Below, in pieces: positions 26,735-36,374 of a stretch of DNA of 64,000 bases (positions are counted from its first letter, which is position 1; the number at the start of each line of letters is the position of its first letter). Under the pieces are notes generated by a model that made no database searches, had not been told where the DNA came from, and saw nothing but the letters and a program-made list of their open reading frames with translations. The position numbers were made by a program, and so were the translations under genes. Location of the stretch: NCBI GenBank assembly GCA_902515185.1, contig CABXTN010000002.1, forward strand, positions 1 to 64,000, in the 5' to 3' direction. Origin of the DNA: an uncultured Pelagibacteraceae bacterium. Its GTDB lineage: Bacteria > Pseudomonadota > Alphaproteobacteria > Pelagibacterales > Pelagibacteraceae.

Positions 26735-27991
26735 ATGCAAAAGTATTCAGTATTTAACCTCATTAAGAATGCGTTTTCAGGTCACCAAAATTGGGAAGTA
26801 GCCTGGAAAGACCCAACACCAAAAAAAAGTTATGATGTAATTATCATTGGTGGTGGAGGACATGGTCTTGCAACAGCATATTACCTAGCCAAAGAACACA
26901 ATATTACCAACGTTGCTATTATTGAAAAAGGATGGATTGGTGGAGGAAATGTAGGAAGAAATACTACAATTATAAGATCAAATTTTATGCATGATGCCAA
27001 CGGTAGGTTTAATGAATTCTCAATGGATTTATGGAGAAACATGAGCCAAGAATTAAACTTTAACGTAATGTTTTCGCCACGAGGGATTATTAACCTTGCA
27101 CATTCTGACGCTCAAATGAACGTTTACGCAAGAAGAGGTAACTCTATGAGATTAAATGGAATAGATGCTGTTCTTTTAAATAGAGAGGAAATTAAAAAAA
27201 TTATTCCAATGGCAGATTTTTCTGAAGATGTTAGGTTCCCAATTTTTGGCGGGCTGATGCAACCAAGCGCTGGTACAGCAAGACATGATGCTGTTGCCTG
27301 GGGATATGCTAGACAAGCAGATTCAATGGGCGTTGACATAATACAAAACTGTGAAGTCTTAAGTTTTGATGTTGTTGGTGGAAAAATTAAAGGTATTAGA
27401 ACTTCAAGAGGAGATATTAAGGCAAAAAAAATTGGACTGTGTGTTGCTGGGAGTACATCAATTTTAGCAGAAAAGCTCAACATGACTCTTCCAATCGAAA
27501 CACATCTATTACAAGCATGTGTTTCTGAACCAGTTAAGCCACTGTTGGATCATGTGGTTACTTTTGGAGCTGGACATTTTTACTGCAGTCAATCGGATAA
27601 AGGTGAAATGGTAATGGGTGGAGATTTAGATGGTTATAATAGTTATGCTCAAAGAGGAAATTTACCTACACTACAACACGTTTTAACAGAGGGAATAGCA
27701 ATGTTTCCTTTTCTCAGTAAACTAAAAATGTTGAGAACTTGGGGAGGGATTATGGACATGTCAATGGATGGATCTCCAATAATAGATAAAACTCATATTG
27801 AAGGATTATATCTAAATTGCGGTTGGTGTTACGGGGGATTCAAATCGACACCTGCATCAGGATGGACTTTTGCACATACTATTGCTCAAGACAAAGTTCA
27901 TAAACTAAATGCTGATTATAATTTAAACAGATTTAGTAAAGGATATCTATTAGATGAAAAAGGACTTGGAACAAAAACTTGGATATCCTAA
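26735..27991 (+). CDS. soxB: sarcosine oxidase / N-methylglutamate dehydrogenase beta subunit
   Basis: 418 aa DAO-family flavoprotein with FAD site GGGGHG at 39-44, GRNTTIIRSNF near 75, and C-terminal GWCYGGFKSTPASG, all typical of SoxB. The four-gene order B-D-A-G is that of heterotetrameric sarcosine oxidase; the homologous MgdABCD enzyme of the methylamine pathway has the same order. Both demethylate a secondary N-methyl amino acid, passing the methyl group as formaldehyde to THF. Abuts the next gene with no gap. Confidence 0.88.
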   Translation: MQKYSVFNLIKNAFSGHQNWEVAWKDPTPKKSYDVIIIGGGGHGLATAYYLAKEHNITNVAIIEKGWIGGGNVGRNTTIIRSNFMHDANGRFNEFSMDLWRNMSQELNFNVMFSPRGIINLAHSDAQMNVYARRGNSMRLNGIDAVLLNREEIKKIIPMADFSEDVRFPIFGGLMQPSAGTARHDAVAWGYARQADSMGVDIIQNCEVLSFDVVGGKIKGIRTSRGDIKAKKIGLCVAGSTSILAEKLNMTLPIETHLLQACVSEPVKPLLDHVVTFGAGHFYCSQSDKGEMVMGGDLDGYNSYAQRGNLPTLQHVLTEGIAMFPFLSKLKMLRTWGGIMDMSMDGSPIIDKTHIEGLYLNCGWCYGGFKSTPASGWTFAHTIAQDKVHKLNADYNLNRFSKGYLLDEKGLGTKTWIS

Positions 27992-28258
27992 ATGCTTTAT
28001 ATTAAATGCCCATATTGCGGAATAAGAGCACAAACTGAATTTGCTTATGGTGGGGATGCTACCGTTAAAAGACCTGAATTAAATAAAGAAATTACTGATA
28101 AAGAATGGGATGAATTTGTATATTTAAGAAAAAGTTTAAGAGGAAAACATTTAGAATTTTGGCATCATATTTCTGGTTGTAGGCAATGGTTTAAGGTTCA
28201 AAGAGATACAACAACTCACGAAATTTTTAAAACTCTCAAACCACACGAAGAACTTTAA
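27992..28258 (+). CDS. soxD: sarcosine oxidase delta subunit (zinc protein)
   Basis: 88 aa; Cys6, Cys9, His58/59 and Cys63 match the zinc ligands of SoxD. The family sequence HLEFWHHISGCRQWF is clear. It is a small structural subunit of the heterotetrameric enzyme. Starts at the base after the soxB stop. Confidence 0.9.
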   Translation: MLYIKCPYCGIRAQTEFAYGGDATVKRPELNKEITDKEWDEFVYLRKSLRGKHLEFWHHISGCRQWFKVQRDTTTHEIFKTLKPHEEL

Positions 28259-28260
28259 AA

Positions 28261-31257
28261 ATGTCACAAAATTTTAGATTAGAAAAAGAAGGTTTAATAA
28301 ACAGATCAAAAAAAATTTCTTTTAAATTTAATGGTAAAAGTTTTTTTGGTTATGAGGGCGATACACTTGCTTCAGCGTTAATAGCAAATGGTGTGCATTT
28401 AGTTGGTCGTAGTTTTAAATATCACAGACCAAGAGGATTTTTTGGAGCAGGTGTAGATGATCCATATGCTTTAGTTCAATTAATTAGAAATAACGAAAGT
28501 ATCCCAAACGTTAAAGCCACAGAACAGGAACTTTTTGAAGGTTTAGAGGCTAAAAGTGTAAACTGTTGGCCAAATGTAAATTTCGATATTGGTGGAATTA
28601 ATAATTTTTTAAGAATTTTTTTACCAGCTGGCTTTTATTACAAAACATTCATGTGGCCAAAAAGTTTTTGGTATAAAATCTATGAACCATTTATTAGAAA
28701 AGCAGCAGGTTTTGGAGTTGTATCACACGAGCCTGATAAAGAAAGATATGAACATAAATACGAATATTGTGATTTATTGATTACAGGATCTGGACCATCT
28801 GGAATTGCTAGCGCATATTCTGCTGCAAAAAATGGAGCAAAAGTTATTTTAGCTGAGGATAAACCTAGATTTGGTGGAAGCTTGCTTACAAGCGATGTAA
28901 ATATAGGAAATGAAAGTGGAAAAGAATGGGCTGACAAAATTATCACTGAATTAAAAAGTATGCCAAATGTGGTAGTAAAAAATAGAGCACAGGTATTTGG
29001 TTATTATGATCATAATATGTTGGTGATGTCTGAAAGATTAACTGAGCATTTGCCAAAGTCTGACAAATTTACTCCAAAGCAAAAATTATGGTACATAAGA
29101 GCTAAAGAAGTTGTAATTTCATCAGGATCAATTGAAAGACCATTGGTATTTGGCAACAATGATACTCCAGGAGTTTTATTATCATCAGCTGCAAAAGAAT
29201 ATATGAAAGTTTATGGTGTTCTTGTTGGCAAAAAACCAATTATTTTTACAAATAATGATAGCGCATATGAAACTGCCATAGAATTCAAAAAAAATGGTAT
29301 TGATCCAGTAGTTTTAGACTCTAGAAAAGAGCTAAGCTCAGATTTAATTAATGAAGCTAAAAATCTTAATATAAAAATTAAATTTGAACATGTTGTTGTT
29401 AATGCAAACGGCTATAGAAAAGTAAAATCAGCAGATATAGCGAAAATTTCAGATGATAAAACAGCTATTGGAAAGGTTGAAAAAATTGAATGTGATTGTA
29501 TATGTGTTTCTGGTTTTTGGACGCCAACGATCCACTTAGCATCTCAATCTGGAGGAAAAACAAAATTTAGTAAAGAAATAGATGCATTTTTACCAGATAA
29601 ATCAAAACAGAACGAAACAACTGTTGGATCTGCAAATGGAATATTTAATCTACAGGATACTCTAAATAATTCTTTTGAGGTTGGATATAATTTATCAAAC
29701 AAAATAACAAAAAAAGAAAATAAACAATCTACGCCAACTGTTGTGGAGAAGAAAAGCTCTAAACATGATAAGTTTTGGTGTGTACCTTTACCAGAAGGCA
29801 AAAAATATAAACGTTTTTTAGATTTTCAAAATGATGTATCAGTTTCTGATATAGAAATAGCGTTAAAAGAGGGTTATAGATCAATAGAGCATGTAAAAAG
29901 ATATACCACTTTGGGTATGGCCACAGATCAAGGAAAAACAAGTAACTTAAATGGTCTTCAACTTGTTTCTAATATTGAAAACAAAGTAGTTCCAGAAGTA
30001 GGTCACACTACTTTTAGACCACCTTATACCCCAGTATCCATTGGAGCAATAGTTGGAAGAGAGATTGGCAAACATTCTAAACCATTAAGAAAATCACCAA
30101 TGCATTCATGGCATGAAAATAATAATGCAGTTTTTGTTGATGCTGGTTTATGGCTAAGACCAAGATATTATAAAAGAGGAAATGAAAATTTGTTCGATGC
30201 ATCAAAAAGAGAAGCAATGAATGTTAGAAAAAATGTAGGCGTGTGTGATGTTACAACTCTAGGTAAAATTGATGTTAAAGGTCCTGATGCTGCAGAATTT
30301 TTGAATCGTGTTTATACAAATGCTTGGCTCAAGCTTCCAGTAGGTAAAGCAAGGTATGGAGTTATGTTGAGGGAAGATGGGATAGTTATGGATGATGGAA
30401 CGACAACTAGGGTTTCGGAAAATCATTACCATATGACAACAACAACTGCGCAAGCAGCGAATGTTTTATCACATTTAGAATATTATCTACAAATAGTTTG
30501 GCCAGAACTAAATGTTAATGTTGTGTCTACTACTGAACAATGGGCAGGAGCAGCAATTGCAGGTCCCAAATCAAGAGATCTACTTCAAAAACTTTTTCCT
30601 GACTTAGATTGCTCCAATGAAGGTTTACCTTTTATGGGGTTTGTTGAAACAAAATTATTTGGAGTTTATGCAAGAATTTTTAGAATTTCTTTTTCTGGTG
30701 AATTAGCTTACGAGGTAAATGTTGAGTCAAACAACGGTAACTTTATGTGGGAAAAGATTATTGAAATTGGGGAAGAATATAAAATTCAGCCTTATGGAAC
30801 GGAGGCTTTATCTACATTAAGAATAGAAATGGGGCATGTAGCAGGATCAGAATTAGATGGAAGAACAACTCCCTATGATAATTCTTTAGAAGGTCTACTA
30901 AGTAAAAAGAAAGATTTTATTGGAAAAAGATCTTTACAGAAAGAGGCATTTATTGCCTCAAAAAGAGAAAAAATAGTTGGAGTTGTGCCTCTGGATAAAA
31001 AAACAAGTATTCCAGAAGGCTCATATATAGTGAGAGATGCAAATTCTAAACTACCAATTCCTAAATTAGGACATGTTTCAGCATCTTGCTGGAGCGTTGA
31101 ATATGATAACCCTTTTTCACTTGCAATAATTAAAGATGGAAAAAATATGATTGGGCAAAAACTTTTTGCGTTATCACCTTTAAAAAATAAATCAATTCCT
31201 GTTGAAATTGTCTCCTCTCACTATGTAGATCCAAAAGGAGAAAGAGTTCGATCATGA
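28261..31257 (+). CDS. soxA: sarcosine oxidase / N-methylglutamate dehydrogenase alpha subunit
   Basis: 998 aa. An N-terminal ferredoxin-like fold (GYEGDTLASALIANG, FKYHRPRGFFGAG) is followed by an NAD/FAD Rossmann domain (ITGSGPSGIASAYSA near 174), then a GcvT-like tetrahydrofolate domain from about 610 (GVCDVTTLGKIDVKGPDA, FSGELAYEVN) with a GCV_T C-terminal barrel. Length and domain order match SoxA and MgdC. The folate domain turns the methyl carbon into 5,10-methylene-THF. Overlaps soxG by 4 bases. Confidence 0.92.
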   Translation: MSQNFRLEKEGLINRSKKISFKFNGKSFFGYEGDTLASALIANGVHLVGRSFKYHRPRGFFGAGVDDPYALVQLIRNNESIPNVKATEQELFEGLEAKSVNCWPNVNFDIGGINNFLRIFLPAGFYYKTFMWPKSFWYKIYEPFIRKAAGFGVVSHEPDKERYEHKYEYCDLLITGSGPSGIASAYSAAKNGAKVILAEDKPRFGGSLLTSDVNIGNESGKEWADKIITELKSMPNVVVKNRAQVFGYYDHNMLVMSERLTEHLPKSDKFTPKQKLWYIRAKEVVISSGSIERPLVFGNNDTPGVLLSSAAKEYMKVYGVLVGKKPIIFTNNDSAYETAIEFKKNGIDPVVLDSRKELSSDLINEAKNLNIKIKFEHVVVNANGYRKVKSADIAKISDDKTAIGKVEKIECDCICVSGFWTPTIHLASQSGGKTKFSKEIDAFLPDKSKQNETTVGSANGIFNLQDTLNNSFEVGYNLSNKITKKENKQSTPTVVEKKSSKHDKFWCVPLPEGKKYKRFLDFQNDVSVSDIEIALKEGYRSIEHVKRYTTLGMATDQGKTSNLNGLQLVSNIENKVVPEVGHTTFRPPYTPVSIGAIVGREIGKHSKPLRKSPMHSWHENNNAVFVDAGLWLRPRYYKRGNENLFDASKREAMNVRKNVGVCDVTTLGKIDVKGPDAAEFLNRVYTNAWLKLPVGKARYGVMLREDGIVMDDGTTTRVSENHYHMTTTTAQAANVLSHLEYYLQIVWPELNVNVVSTTEQWAGAAIAGPKSRDLLQKLFPDLDCSNEGLPFMGFVETKLFGVYARIFRISFSGELAYEVNVESNNGNFMWEKIIEIGEEYKIQPYGTEALSTLRIEMGHVAGSELDGRTTPYDNSLEGLLSKKKDFIGKRSLQKEAFIASKREKIVGVVPLDKKTSIPEGSYIVRDANSKLPIPKLGHVSASCWSVEYDNPFSLAIIKDGKNMIGQKLFALSPLKNKSIPVEIVSSHYVDPKGERVRS

Positions 31258-31835
31258 AAAATATTTCACCACTAAACAATATTCATCAAATCGGAAAATA
31301 CGGAGACTTCCAAAATGTTAAAGATCATCAAATAATTAAAATAAAAGAAATAAAAAATATATTTATTTATCAATTAGTAAAATTTAAAAACTCATCAAAA
31401 AAAAATAGTGATTTATCAATTCAAAGCTTGAGTTTTCCTAATATTCTTGAAGTTAACGCAAAAAATGATTTGAGAATTTTATGGATGGGTCCAAATAATT
31501 GGTTGATTTTTTCTTCAAAAAATATTTATGAGGAATTGAATAAAAATTTTTCTATGAATGAGTTTGCAGTAACAGATATCTCTCATTCAAGATCTATAAT
31601 TGAGCTGGAAGGTTTAAATGTAAAAGAGGTATTAAAAAAAGGCTCACCATTTGATATCGAGTCTTTAAAACAAAACAATTGCACAAATACAATATATAAC
31701 GGAATTACAATTACGGTTGATTGTGTTGATCAAGATTTAAATAAAATAAGAATTATATCTCTAAGAAGCTTTGGAGAATCACTCTATCATTCAATAGCAG
31801 ATGGATGCCTCGAGTACGGTTACGAAGGCACTTAA
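31254..31835 (+). CDS. soxG: sarcosine oxidase gamma subunit
   Basis: 193 aa, weakly conserved as usual for SoxG; RILWMGPNNWLIFS near 70 and TDISHSRSIIELEG near 106 fit the family and its GcvT-like ancestry. Position and 4-base overlap with soxA make the call secure. No terminator was seen in the 79-base gap that follows, only a short ACAAG/CTTGT stem without a T run. Confidence 0.85.
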   Translation: MKNISPLNNIHQIGKYGDFQNVKDHQIIKIKEIKNIFIYQLVKFKNSSKKNSDLSIQSLSFPNILEVNAKNDLRILWMGPNNWLIFSSKNIYEELNKNFSMNEFAVTDISHSRSIIELEGLNVKEVLKKGSPFDIESLKQNNCTNTIYNGITITVDCVDQDLNKIRIISLRSFGESLYHSIADGCLEYGYEGT

Positions 31836-31914
31836 ACCAACTCATATTGAGCATATTTTAATAACAAGCTTCTTGTAAAAGACATTATTATCAGTAGTAA
31901 TAAATCAGGGAAAC

Positions 31915-32256
31915 ATGAAAAAATTAATTGCTATAGGTGTATATATTTTATTGACTGGTTGCTACCAATCATCCGCATCTTTAATAGGGCCAGCTTATAC
32001 ATTGGGAGCATCAGGGAATATTTATCAAGCAGGGTTAAGTTACGGTCTTAATGAGACACTAGAAAAAACTACCGGCAAGTCTACTATGGAAAACACTAAA
32101 ATTTTGCTCCAAAAAGCAAAAAAATATCAAAATAAAGTAGAAGAATATAAGCAGGATACTAAAAAAAAAATAGAAAGTATTAAAATTAATTCTGATGAAT
32201 TTTTTGCCTCTGTCAAATCTAACATTGAAAAAACTAGAGGAAATTTACTAGATTGA
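31915..32256 (+). CDS. small lipoprotein, unknown function
   Basis: 113 aa with a lipoprotein signal (LLTGC, lipidated Cys16), a Gly/Ser/Ala-rich part (LIGPAYTLGASGNIYQAG) and a Lys/Glu-rich helical C-terminus that looks like a coiled coil. A good AGGG site precedes the ATG. No function known to me; it is not evidently tied to the sox genes. Confidence 0.75.
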   Translation: MKKLIAIGVYILLTGCYQSSASLIGPAYTLGASGNIYQAGLSYGLNETLEKTTGKSTMENTKILLQKAKKYQNKVEEYKQDTKKKIESIKINSDEFFASVKSNIEKTRGNLLD

Positions 32257-32304
32257 AATTTAAGTTGGTTTAAATAATTTTTATAATATACCTATCGATA
32301 TATT

Positions 32305-32760
32305 ATGAAATTAATTGAAGGAAATTTTGAAAATCCTGAAGTAAATATTTTACTTGAAAAGCACTTTAAAGAATTAAGATCAGTATCGCCAGAAGGCAGT
32401 GCTCATGTTTTAGATATTCAAGGTTTAAAAGTAAATAGTATTAAATTCTGGAGTCTTTGGGAAAATAACAAGTTAATTGGATGTGGTGCATTAAAATTTT
32501 TAGAAAATGATCATGGAGAGTTTAAATCTATTAGAGTAATAGATGAGTACAGAAAAAAAGGTTATGGTATAAAAATATTAAAACATTTGATCAATGAAGC
32601 AAAAAAACTAAAAATTAAAAAACTCAGTCTAGAAACGGGCTCTGGAACTTTCTTCCTTCCAGCAAGAACTCTTTTTAAAAAAATAGGTTTTAAAGAAAGC
32701 GATCCTTTTGCGCATTACAAAGAAGATCCTAACTCGTGTTATATGAGTTTAAAAATTTAA
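32305..32760 (+). CDS. GNAT-family N-acetyltransferase
   Basis: 151 aa, a single GNAT domain. Motif A RVIDEYRKKGYGIKILKHLI near 80-99 holds the acetyl-CoA pyrophosphate loop (KKGYG), and LETGSGTFFLPARTLFKKIGF near 113 is motif B. Substrate unknown. Its stop meets the convergent MBL-fold gene exactly (32760/32761). Confidence 0.85.
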   Translation: MKLIEGNFENPEVNILLEKHFKELRSVSPEGSAHVLDIQGLKVNSIKFWSLWENNKLIGCGALKFLENDHGEFKSIRVIDEYRKKGYGIKILKHLINEAKKLKIKKLSLETGSGTFFLPARTLFKKIGFKESDPFAHYKEDPNSCYMSLKI

Positions 32761-33810
32761 TTATTTAAAAATATTGTCTAAATTTTCAATTTGACCAATT
32801 TTAAATATAAGAGCCTCATTTTTTTTAAAACCAAAATTTTCAGCATTATCTTTAAATCTTTTTGGTGGCTCCATTATTGGCTCTAATGATAAAACAAAAG
32901 TTCCCCAGTGGGTTCCTAAAACTTTTTTACTATTAAGATCTCTAGCAACCTGTAATGCCTCTTCAGGAGTAGTATGATAAATTGATTTTTCAAACATAGG
33001 TCTAAAATCATAAGCTCCAATATTGATCATTGTAAGATCTATAGGTCCATACTTCTTTCCTAAATCTTCGTAGATTTTGCCATAACCCGTATCACATGCA
33101 AAAAATATTTTTTTACCATTGTATTCAATTAAAAAATTCCCCCAAAGAGTTTTATTTGTGTCTGTAAGACTTCTTTTTGACCAATGCACAGCAGGCAGGA
33201 GAGTAATCTTTAAATCTTTAATAATCACTTCATCAAACCAGTCTAGCTCTTTGACATCTTTAAAACTATTTCTTGTAAAGTATTTACCTAATTTAAGTGG
33301 AGTTAAAACTTTTGCATCTTTATGAGGAAATTTTCTTATTGTTGATATATCTAAATGATCATAATGATTATGTGTTAGCAAGAATAAATCTATTTTTGGA
33401 ATTTCATTTAACTTCAAAGCAGGGTCGACATATCTTTTTGGCCCAAAAAACAAAGGCCCAGCATTTTTAGAAAAAACTGGATCAGTAATTATAGTAGTTT
33501 CCCCTAATTTTATAATAAAGGTAGCATGCCCAATCCATGCAATGAAATCATTATTTTTATTTTTATTTAAAATTTCTAATACAATTTCTTTCTTTAAAGA
33601 ATGATCTGCAGGTATAGTCATATTAAGTTTTTTCTTTTCTTTATTAAAAGTTCTAAACGACCAATCAACATTTCCTTTTCTTTCTGGTGAGCCTTCAGGG
33701 TTTCTAAATTTTCCCTCTGGCAAATGATGGTAAGGTTTATTTTCCATTGCGATTCCTAAGGATTTAATAGCATAAAATAAAATTATGAAAATTATAAAAT
33801 TAGTTTTCAT
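32761..33810 (-). CDS. metallo-beta-lactamase-fold hydrolase, exported or membrane anchored
   Basis: 349 aa. Hydrophobic N-terminus (residues 1-20, likely signal or anchor), then the zinc motif THNHYDHLD (His147, His149, Asp151, His152), AVHWSKR near 208, DTGYG near 240 and THWGTF near 297. The sequence resembles the NAPE-phospholipase-D-like/UlaG-like branch of the fold (PEGKFRNPEG near 31). Could hydrolyse a phospholipid or other ester; substrate not known. Lies 7 bases after purK. Confidence 0.82.
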   Translation of the reverse strand: MKTNFIIFIILFYAIKSLGIAMENKPYHHLPEGKFRNPEGSPERKGNVDWSFRTFNKEKKKLNMTIPADHSLKKEIVLEILNKNKNNDFIAWIGHATFIIKLGETTIITDPVFSKNAGPLFFGPKRYVDPALKLNEIPKIDLFLLTHNHYDHLDISTIRKFPHKDAKVLTPLKLGKYFTRNSFKDVKELDWFDEVIIKDLKITLLPAVHWSKRSLTDTNKTLWGNFLIEYNGKKIFFACDTGYGKIYEDLGKKYGPIDLTMINIGAYDFRPMFEKSIYHTTPEEALQVARDLNSKKVLGTHWGTFVLSLEPIMEPPKRFKDNAENFGFKKNEALIFKIGQIENLDNIFK

Positions 33811-33817
33811 TTAAAAA

Positions 33818-34864
33818 CTATTTAATAATTTTTGTTACATGACCCATTTTTCTCTTAGGTTTTATATCTTTTTTTTTGTAGTCAAAAAAAAACTCATTAT
33901 CTTTAGCTTTCTTATCCTTATACTTTAAAATATCGTCTCCAATCAAATTATGCATCACAGCATTAAATAATTTTTGTGTAGTTAATTTTTCCAAGCCACA
34001 GACTGCTCTAAGATGGTTTTCAAATTGACTTATGTTATGAGTATTAATTGTAAGATGTCCTGAATTATGAACACGTGGCGCTATCTCATTTACATATAGA
34101 TTATCTTTTTTATCAATAAAAAATTCAACACACATTGTTCCAATATAATCTAATTTTTCAGAAATATGTACAGCCCATTTTTTTGATTTATCTTTTAATT
34201 TTATATCAATCTCAGCAGGAATTTTTGAAGTTCTAAGTATTTGATCTTCATGAATATTTTCAATTGGTTCATATATTTCATAATTATCTTTTTTAAATCT
34301 CGTTATAATTACAGAAATTTCTTTTTTTAAATCAATAAATTTTTCTAAAATATATTCTTTATTAAAATCTATTTCCAAATCATTTATATCTTTAATTGAA
34401 TTTAGTTTATACTGACCTTTGCCATCATAGCCAAGCGTACAAGTTTTAAGCAAACCTGGTATCAAATTTTTACTTTCAATAATCTCTGATTTATTATTAA
34501 TAAATTTATAATTTGTTGTTTTTATATCAAGTTCATTTATGAAATTTTTTTCATATAGTCTATTTTGAATGATTTTATTAACTTCAGGTTTTGGAAAAAC
34601 TTTTTTTTTTGAATTTATTTTATTTAAGGTTTCAAATGGAATATTTTCAAATTCATATGTGACAATATCAACTTTATTAACGAAGGACTCTATTATTTTG
34701 ATATCTTTATAATCTCCAAAAATGAAATTATCACAATAATTTTTTGCAGGAGCATTAAAGTCATCACAAAAAATAGTTGTTTTAATATTTAATTTTTTTG
34801 CTGATATTGCTAATAAACTTCCTAGTTGACCGCCGCCTATAATTCCAAGATTTACTTTGGTCAT
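33818..34864 (-). CDS. purK: N5-carboxyaminoimidazole ribonucleotide synthetase
   Basis: 348 aa ATP-grasp enzyme: GIIGGGQLGSLLA at 7-19, KTCTLGYDGKGQY near 143, YVNEIAPRVHNSGH near 253 and HTINTHNISQFENHLRAV around 272. It carboxylates AIR with bicarbonate and ATP in purine synthesis. One base separates it from purE, the standard pair. Confidence 0.93.
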   Translation of the reverse strand: MTKVNLGIIGGGQLGSLLAISAKKLNIKTTIFCDDFNAPAKNYCDNFIFGDYKDIKIIESFVNKVDIVTYEFENIPFETLNKINSKKKVFPKPEVNKIIQNRLYEKNFINELDIKTTNYKFINNKSEIIESKNLIPGLLKTCTLGYDGKGQYKLNSIKDINDLEIDFNKEYILEKFIDLKKEISVIITRFKKDNYEIYEPIENIHEDQILRTSKIPAEIDIKLKDKSKKWAVHISEKLDYIGTMCVEFFIDKKDNLYVNEIAPRVHNSGHLTINTHNISQFENHLRAVCGLEKLTTQKLFNAVMHNLIGDDILKYKDKKAKDNEFFFDYKKKDIKPKRKMGHVTKIIK

Positions 34865-34865
34865 T

Positions 34866-35363
34866 TTATCTAGGTTTTTTTTTTACTGATTTTGTTTGTT
34901 TAAACTTCCAAATATTGAGACGTTTTTTCAATTTGTTATCTGAAATTGAAATTATCGAAGCCGATAGAAGAGCTGCATTAATTGCACCATCAATACCTAT
35001 AGCAACTGTACCTACAGGAATTCCTTTTGGCATCTGAACAATAGACAATAAACTATCTAAGCCTTTTAATTTCTTGCTTTCTATTGGCACTCCAATTACA
35101 GGCAAATTAGTTAAAGAAGCTATCATCCCCGGCAAATGAGCTGAACCTCCAGCTCCAGCTATAATTACTGAAAAATTATTTTTTTCAGCTTTTTTTGCAA
35201 AATCAAACATTCTCTTTGGTGTTCTGTGAGCTGAAACTATTTTTGTTTCGTGTTTAATTTTGAGTATTTTGAGTACATTAGCTGCAAATTTCATTGTAGA
35301 GTAGTCGGATTGGCTACCCATAACGATTGCGACTTTATAGATTTTTTTATTACTCATCTGCAT
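34866..35363 (-). CDS. purE: N5-CAIR mutase
   Basis: 165 aa with the PurE core: [14 protein letters not shown] near 11, [14 protein letters not shown] near 43, [17 protein letters not shown] near 65 and GVPIESK near 91. Converts N5-CAIR to CAIR. A second ATG two codons on (35357) is an equally good start; no clear ribosome site for either. Divergent from the M19 gene across 42 bases. Confidence 0.93.
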   Translation of the reverse strand: MQMSNKKIYKVAIVMGSQSDYSTMKFAANVLKILKIKHETKIVSAHRTPKRMFDFAKKAEKNNFSVIIAGAGGSAHLPGMIASLTNLPVIGVPIESKKLKGLDSLLSIVQMPKGIPVGTVAIGIDGAINAALLSASIISISDNKLKKRLNIWKFKQTKSVKKKPR

Positions 35364-35405
35364 GTTTTAATATCAAATAATTAAACACTATTATATATTT
35401 ATAAT

Positions 35406-36374
35406 ATGAATTATAAAATTGATAATCTACAATATTGTAAATGGTCAAGGGATGTATTTCAAATAAATAGAGAAGCTCAGCTTGATGCTGTTCACGTAAC
35501 TGTTGTTTATCACGAAGATTATGACGAATTTTTAGAGAGAATAAAAGAGTGGGACACCCACTTTGAAGAAAATTCTGATTTAATCTTTCTTGGAAAAGAT
35601 TTCAAAGATATTGAAAAGGCCAAAAAAGAAAAGAAAACTGCGATTTTTTTTGGATTTCAAAACTGCTCACCAATTGAAGACGATATAGGATTGATAGAAA
35701 AGGTTCATGAAAAAGGATGTAGATTTATGCAGCTTACATATAACAACCAATCTTTATTAGCTACTGGATGTTATGAAAAAAATGATAGTGGAGTCACTAA
35801 TTTTGGCAAAGAAGCAATCAAAGAAATGAATAAATTAGGAGTAGTTATTGATATGTCGCATTCAGCTGAAAAAAGTACGCTCGATGCAATTGAAATTAGT
35901 CAAAAACCAATCGCTATAACACATGCAAATCCTAACTTTTGGTATAAAGCTTTAAGAAACAAATCAAATGATCTTTTAAAAGCTTTAGCTAGTAGTAAAG
36001 GAATGCTTGGTCTATCTCTATATGCACATCATTTAAAAGATAGTACAAATTGTAGGTTAGAAAGTTTTTGTGAGATGGCAGCAAGAACTGTAGAGATAAT
36101 GGGAGTAGATAATGTTGGAATTGGCTCAGACCTATGCTTATTTCAACCAGATAGTGTTGTAGAATGGATGAGAAATGGGACTTGGACGAAAAGTAAAAAT
36201 TACGGTGAAGGATCAAAAAATAGACCAGGTTTTCCAAAACAACCCGAATGGTTCATCGATGCTAGAGGATTTAAAAATCTAGAGACAGGATTAAAAAATA
36301 TTGGTTTTAATAATGAGGATGTAAATAAAATCTTAGGCAATAATTGGTATAATTTTTATAAGGGAATTAATTAA
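35406..36374 (+). CDS. M19 (renal/membrane dipeptidase) family protein of a betaine-linked subgroup
   Basis: 322 aa. GFQNCSPIEDDIGLIEKVH near 81, FMQLTYNNQSLLATGCY near 106, VIDMSHSAEKSTLDAIE near 146, ITHANPNFW near 172 and VGIGSDLCLF near 238 are M19 landmarks. The usual N-terminal DxHxD metal site is not present; the start reads QYCKWSRDVF...DAVHVTVVYHEDYDE, as in a subgroup often found near dimethylglycine or stachydrine catabolism genes. Peptidase activity is therefore uncertain. Coupled by TAATG to the next gene. Confidence 0.82.
   Translation: MNYKIDNLQYCKWSRDVFQINREAQLDAVHVTVVYHEDYDEFLERIKEWDTHFEENSDLIFLGKDFKDIEKAKKEKKTAIFFGFQNCSPIEDDIGLIEKVHEKGCRFMQLTYNNQSLLATGCYEKNDSGVTNFGKEAIKEMNKLGVVIDMSHSAEKSTLDAIEISQKPIAITHANPNFWYKALRNKSNDLLKALASSKGMLGLSLYAHHLKDSTNCRLESFCEMAARTVEIMGVDNVGIGSDLCLFQPDSVVEWMRNGTWTKSKNYGEGSKNRPGFPKQPEWFIDARGFKNLETGLKNIGFNNEDVNKILGNNWYNFYKGIN

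Noticed and set aside
27124-27483. 119-aa open frame opposite soxB
   Set aside because: Antisense shadow of a conserved flavoprotein; no start signals and no recognisable domain.
31836-31914. ACAAG-CTT-CTTGT stem after soxG as a terminator
   Set aside because: Only 5 base pairs and no T run.
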